DNA from: an uncultured Bacillota bacterium
Lineage (GTDB): Bacteria; Bacillota_I; Bacilli_A; RFN20; CAG-449
NCBI GenBank assembly: GCA_902493275.1
Contig: CABUOQ010000019.1
Location: 1 to 35,115, forward strand
Direction: 5' to 3'
Length of the DNA: 35,115 nucleotides
Positions 32,675 through 35,115 of this stretch are shown piece after piece. A model generated the notes under the pieces. That model saw only the letters and a list, made by a program, of their open reading frames with translations. It had not been told where the DNA came from and did not search any database. Numbering within the stretch: the stretch's first letter is position 1; every line of letters starts with the position of its first letter. The position numbers and the translations under genes are program-made.

Positions 32675-35011
32675 TTATTTTTCATCTTTCTTCCAAAATA
32701 AAGAAAGATGATTCTTAATTTGTTCTATTGAATTAACGCGAATGTAATGTGACCATTCAAAGCGAAATAAATCACGATAATTACTTTGCATAAAACGTTG
32801 GTCAATAAGTAAAACGACACCTTTATCCTCAGCGCTTCTTATGACTCTACCCGCGGCTTGCATCACTTTATTTTTACCAGGATTAGTATATGAATAATCA
32901 AAACCATTAAGTCCTTTATTATCATAATAATCCTTGATAAGATTTCTCTCAAAAGAAACCATTGGTAGTCCTACGCCAACAATAATTGCTCCAATTAAGC
33001 GTGAAGAAACTAGATCTATTCCTTCAGAAAACGCTCCACCTAACACGGCAAAACCAATCGTTGTCGATGTTGGATTTAATGTAAATGAATTTAAAAATAA
33101 ATCGCGGTCTTTATGAGTCATTTCTTTAGATTGCACAATGACATTAAAATCCTCTTGTTTAAACACCGATAAAACATTTATCAAATATTGATACGACGAG
33201 AAAAATACCAAATAATTTCCAACTTTGCTCTCACAAACTGCTTTTATTGATTCAGCTATGGCTTTATATGACATATCACGATCTTTGTATCGCGTAGAAA
33301 TATCACTTCTAACTAATAAGCAAAGATGGTCTTGCTCAAATGGTGAAGGAAGCTTTAAATATGGCGTTTGCTCATCTCCACCTAAAGTTTTAATATAATA
33401 TTCAATTGGCGATAATGTTGCTGAAAAAAACACCGCACCACGAATATTTTGAATTGTATTATGAATTAAACTTGCAGAATCTAAACAGCGAATATAAGCT
33501 TTCACAAAATCATTTTTAACTTCGAAATATGTTATAAAAGCATCATTTAAATACCCATGAATTTTTAAAAAACGATTAATCATTTTAGAAGCATCAGTAA
33601 ACTCATCATTAACATATTCAGGATGATTCTTCATCACATCTTGCATCGAAGAATAAGTATTTTCTAAATAATTATAAAATTCTTTAGAAAAATCATTTTC
33701 TACAATTTGGTATTCTTCACCTTGTTTAACTGTGTCAAAATAACTAATTAATTTTTTAATATCGCGTTTTAAAGCAATAGTTTTAAATTTTCTAAATGAT
33801 TTTCGTAAATCTAACAGAATTTCTTCTTCTATTGCTAACGTATACATATCTTTAGTTCGTTCAGATAAATTATGCGCTTCATCGATTAAAGCAAAATAAT
33901 TTTCACTACTCTCTTCAAAAAAACGTTTTAAATAAACAACTGGATCAAACAGATAATTATAATCACAAATAATCACATCACAATAATTTGACACATCAAG
34001 TTGACATTCAAATGGGCAAACGTTATTGATTAATGCATACTTAAATATCGTATCACTATTGATATTTTTTTCATTTAGCAAAATCTCTTTAATGATATTA
34101 TTGATTTTATCATAGTAATTTATGGTATATGGGCATTCATCGGGATTACAATTTTTATTTTCAGCAATACACATATGCTCTTTAGCGGTTAAGATAATAC
34201 TTCTTGATTGTAATCCTTTATTTGTTAACATCTTCATCGCTTGAAAAGCGACATCTTTAGCTTGAGTTTTTGCTGACAAATAAAATATTTTATCATTTTT
34301 TTCTTCTGCAAAAGTCTTAATAACCGGATAGATAGTAGACATTGTTTTACCTGTACCCGTTGGTGCTTCAAAGAAAAATAGTCCTCCATCACTAGCCACT
34401 TTATAGACATATTTAGCCACTTCTCGTTGTCCATTACGAAAATCTTCATATGGAAATTCTAGCTCTTTAGCAGTTTTTTTTAACAATCGCTTATGCTCAA
34501 TTAAGCTACGATAATAAACACTGTAATCGGCTATTAATTCTCTAACTTTATCTTCTAATTGCTTAAAAGTAAAAATAAAATCTTTAATAAGTCGAGAACT
34601 ATCAATTTGGGAAATATATGTTAATCTAACTCCAATTTCAGTAAGTGATTGCTCTTTTGCAAACATATAGCCATAACATATCGCTTGCCCTAAATGCCAT
34701 CTACCTTGAACAGCATGAAAGTTTTCAAGATCATCTTTAGCCGATTTTATCTCATCGATAATGTATCTTTGGTCTTCTTTGATAATACCATCAGCTCTTC
34801 CTTGTAAGGTAAAAACAAATTCCTCGTATTCAAAATCGCATTGTAAAGGAACTTCGCTTTGATAATTACCAGCTTGTATCGCTTGATAACGCATATGAAT
34901 TCTAGTTCCCTCTTGCATAGTATCACTATTATAGATACGCGTATCAATTGAGCCGCTACGCAACAAAAAATCTACTAGCTGATGAACTGATAAGATAACA
35001 TTTATAGCCAT
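32675..35011 (-). CDS. PD-(D/E)XK nuclease fused to XPD/DinG-type Fe-S helicase
   Basis: 778-aa DNA repair helicase. N-terminal RecB/Cas4-like nuclease (about 1-165): Asp74 (RADGI), Glu87-x-Lys89 (DEIKS) and the QxxxY motif Gln109/Tyr113. SF2 motor from about 190: Walker A EAPTGTGKT at 215-223, four candidate Fe-S cysteines 281, 288, 293 and 332 between motifs I and II, DEAH at 377-380, and motif VI QAAGRVIRSAEDKG near the end. The Fe-S cluster splits the DNA strands. The fused nuclease is a known design in Firmicutes. No ribosome site is seen; TATAAT lies only six bases before the ATG, so the mRNA may be leaderless. The gene nearly reaches the window edge but is complete. Confidence 0.92.
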   Translation of the reverse strand: MAINVILSVHQLVDFLLRSGSIDTRIYNSDTMQEGTRIHMRYQAIQAGNYQSEVPLQCDFEYEEFVFTLQGRADGIIKEDQRYIIDEIKSAKDDLENFHAVQGRWHLGQAICYGYMFAKEQSLTEIGVRLTYISQIDSSRLIKDFIFTFKQLEDKVRELIADYSVYYRSLIEHKRLLKKTAKELEFPYEDFRNGQREVAKYVYKVASDGGLFFFEAPTGTGKTMSTIYPVIKTFAEEKNDKIFYLSAKTQAKDVAFQAMKMLTNKGLQSRSIILTAKEHMCIAENKNCNPDECPYTINYYDKINNIIKEILLNEKNINSDTIFKYALINNVCPFECQLDVSNYCDVIICDYNYLFDPVVYLKRFFEESSENYFALIDEAHNLSERTKDMYTLAIEEEILLDLRKSFRKFKTIALKRDIKKLISYFDTVKQGEEYQIVENDFSKEFYNYLENTYSSMQDVMKNHPEYVNDEFTDASKMINRFLKIHGYLNDAFITYFEVKNDFVKAYIRCLDSASLIHNTIQNIRGAVFFSATLSPIEYYIKTLGGDEQTPYLKLPSPFEQDHLCLLVRSDISTRYKDRDMSYKAIAESIKAVCESKVGNYLVFFSSYQYLINVLSVFKQEDFNVIVQSKEMTHKDRDLFLNSFTLNPTSTTIGFAVLGGAFSEGIDLVSSRLIGAIIVGVGLPMVSFERNLIKDYYDNKGLNGFDYSYTNPGKNKVMQAAGRVIRSAEDKGVVLLIDQRFMQSNYRDLFRFEWSHYIRVNSIEQIKNHLSLFWKKDEK

Positions 35012-35115
35012 AGATTTATTATATAATATTTTCTCTTAAAAAATATAAAACTATGTAAGATTTTTAATTCTGATTAAGATTCTTTAAATATTTCTTAAAT
35101 AACAATTTCATTATT

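Noticed and set aside
1..35115. CRISPR array or rRNA operon
   Set aside because: No regularly spaced repeats and no rRNA-like sequence were seen on either strand.

Overview
The window is an AT-rich (about 30% GC by eye) chromosomal segment of a low-GC Gram-positive anaerobe. It carries the heat-shock cluster hrcA-grpE-dnaK-dnaJ next to hemW and lepA in the Firmicutes order, with CIRCE operators, strong AGGAG-type ribosome binding sites, a Met-Ile2-Ser tRNA block of the Bacillus type and a rubrerythrin operon. Trp is read from TGG, and TGA, TAA and TAG all end genes, so the standard bacterial code applies, not the Mycoplasma code. A deep Bacilli/Erysipelotrichia/Acholeplasma-Izemoplasma-like lineage is plausible, but the exact taxon cannot be fixed from this piece.

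Layout. (1) 0.1-3.2 kb: accessory DNA with an intact Fic protein, a GNAT remnant, a second Fic-like protein whose catalytic His is replaced and whose promoter sits in a perfect 12-bp inverted repeat, and an ISL3 transposase fragment. This region abuts tRNA-Arg(CCT). (2) 3.4-5.4 kb: a DUF1848 protein and ribokinase. (3) 5.4-12.5 kb: a defence-island-like patch. It has a DUF1998 helicase remnant beside a 113-aa orphan, a large SF1 helicase with a C-terminal PD-(D/E)XK-like nuclease, a stand-alone ASCH protein, and upstream of it an ASCH-PIN-GNAT-ASCH-like multidomain protein split by an in-frame TAG. A decayed DUF4143 ATPase and an orphan gene follow. (4) 12.7-14.8 kb: a two-gene oxidative-stress operon (double rubredoxin protein, then a ferredoxin-rubrerythrin fusion). 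(5) 15-18.9 kb: small hypothetical proteins, an overlapping three-gene membrane operon with an MFS transporter, and a GNAT-Nudix fusion. (6) 18.5-21.1 kb: mosaic accessory DNA with a recombinase remnant, an AAA/DUF4143 ATPase inside inverted repeats and a phage-type fragment, on the 3' side of a three-tRNA operon. (7) 21.5-35 kb: core genes, all on the minus strand: mgtE, dnaJ, dnaK, grpE, hrcA, hemW, an acidic-tailed membrane protein, a degenerate Fido/winged-helix protein, lepA, and a nuclease-DinG/XPD-type helicase.

How genes work together. HrcA and two CIRCE-like sites control the chaperone operon. The rubredoxin and rubrerythrin proteins form a peroxide-reduction chain, possibly under PerR. 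The ASCH-PIN-GNAT protein and the downstream ASCH protein overlap by ATGA and look translationally coupled. They are the best candidate here for an under-described RNA-directed system. Three proteins with Fido-like motifs, in three different states of their active site, occur in the window.
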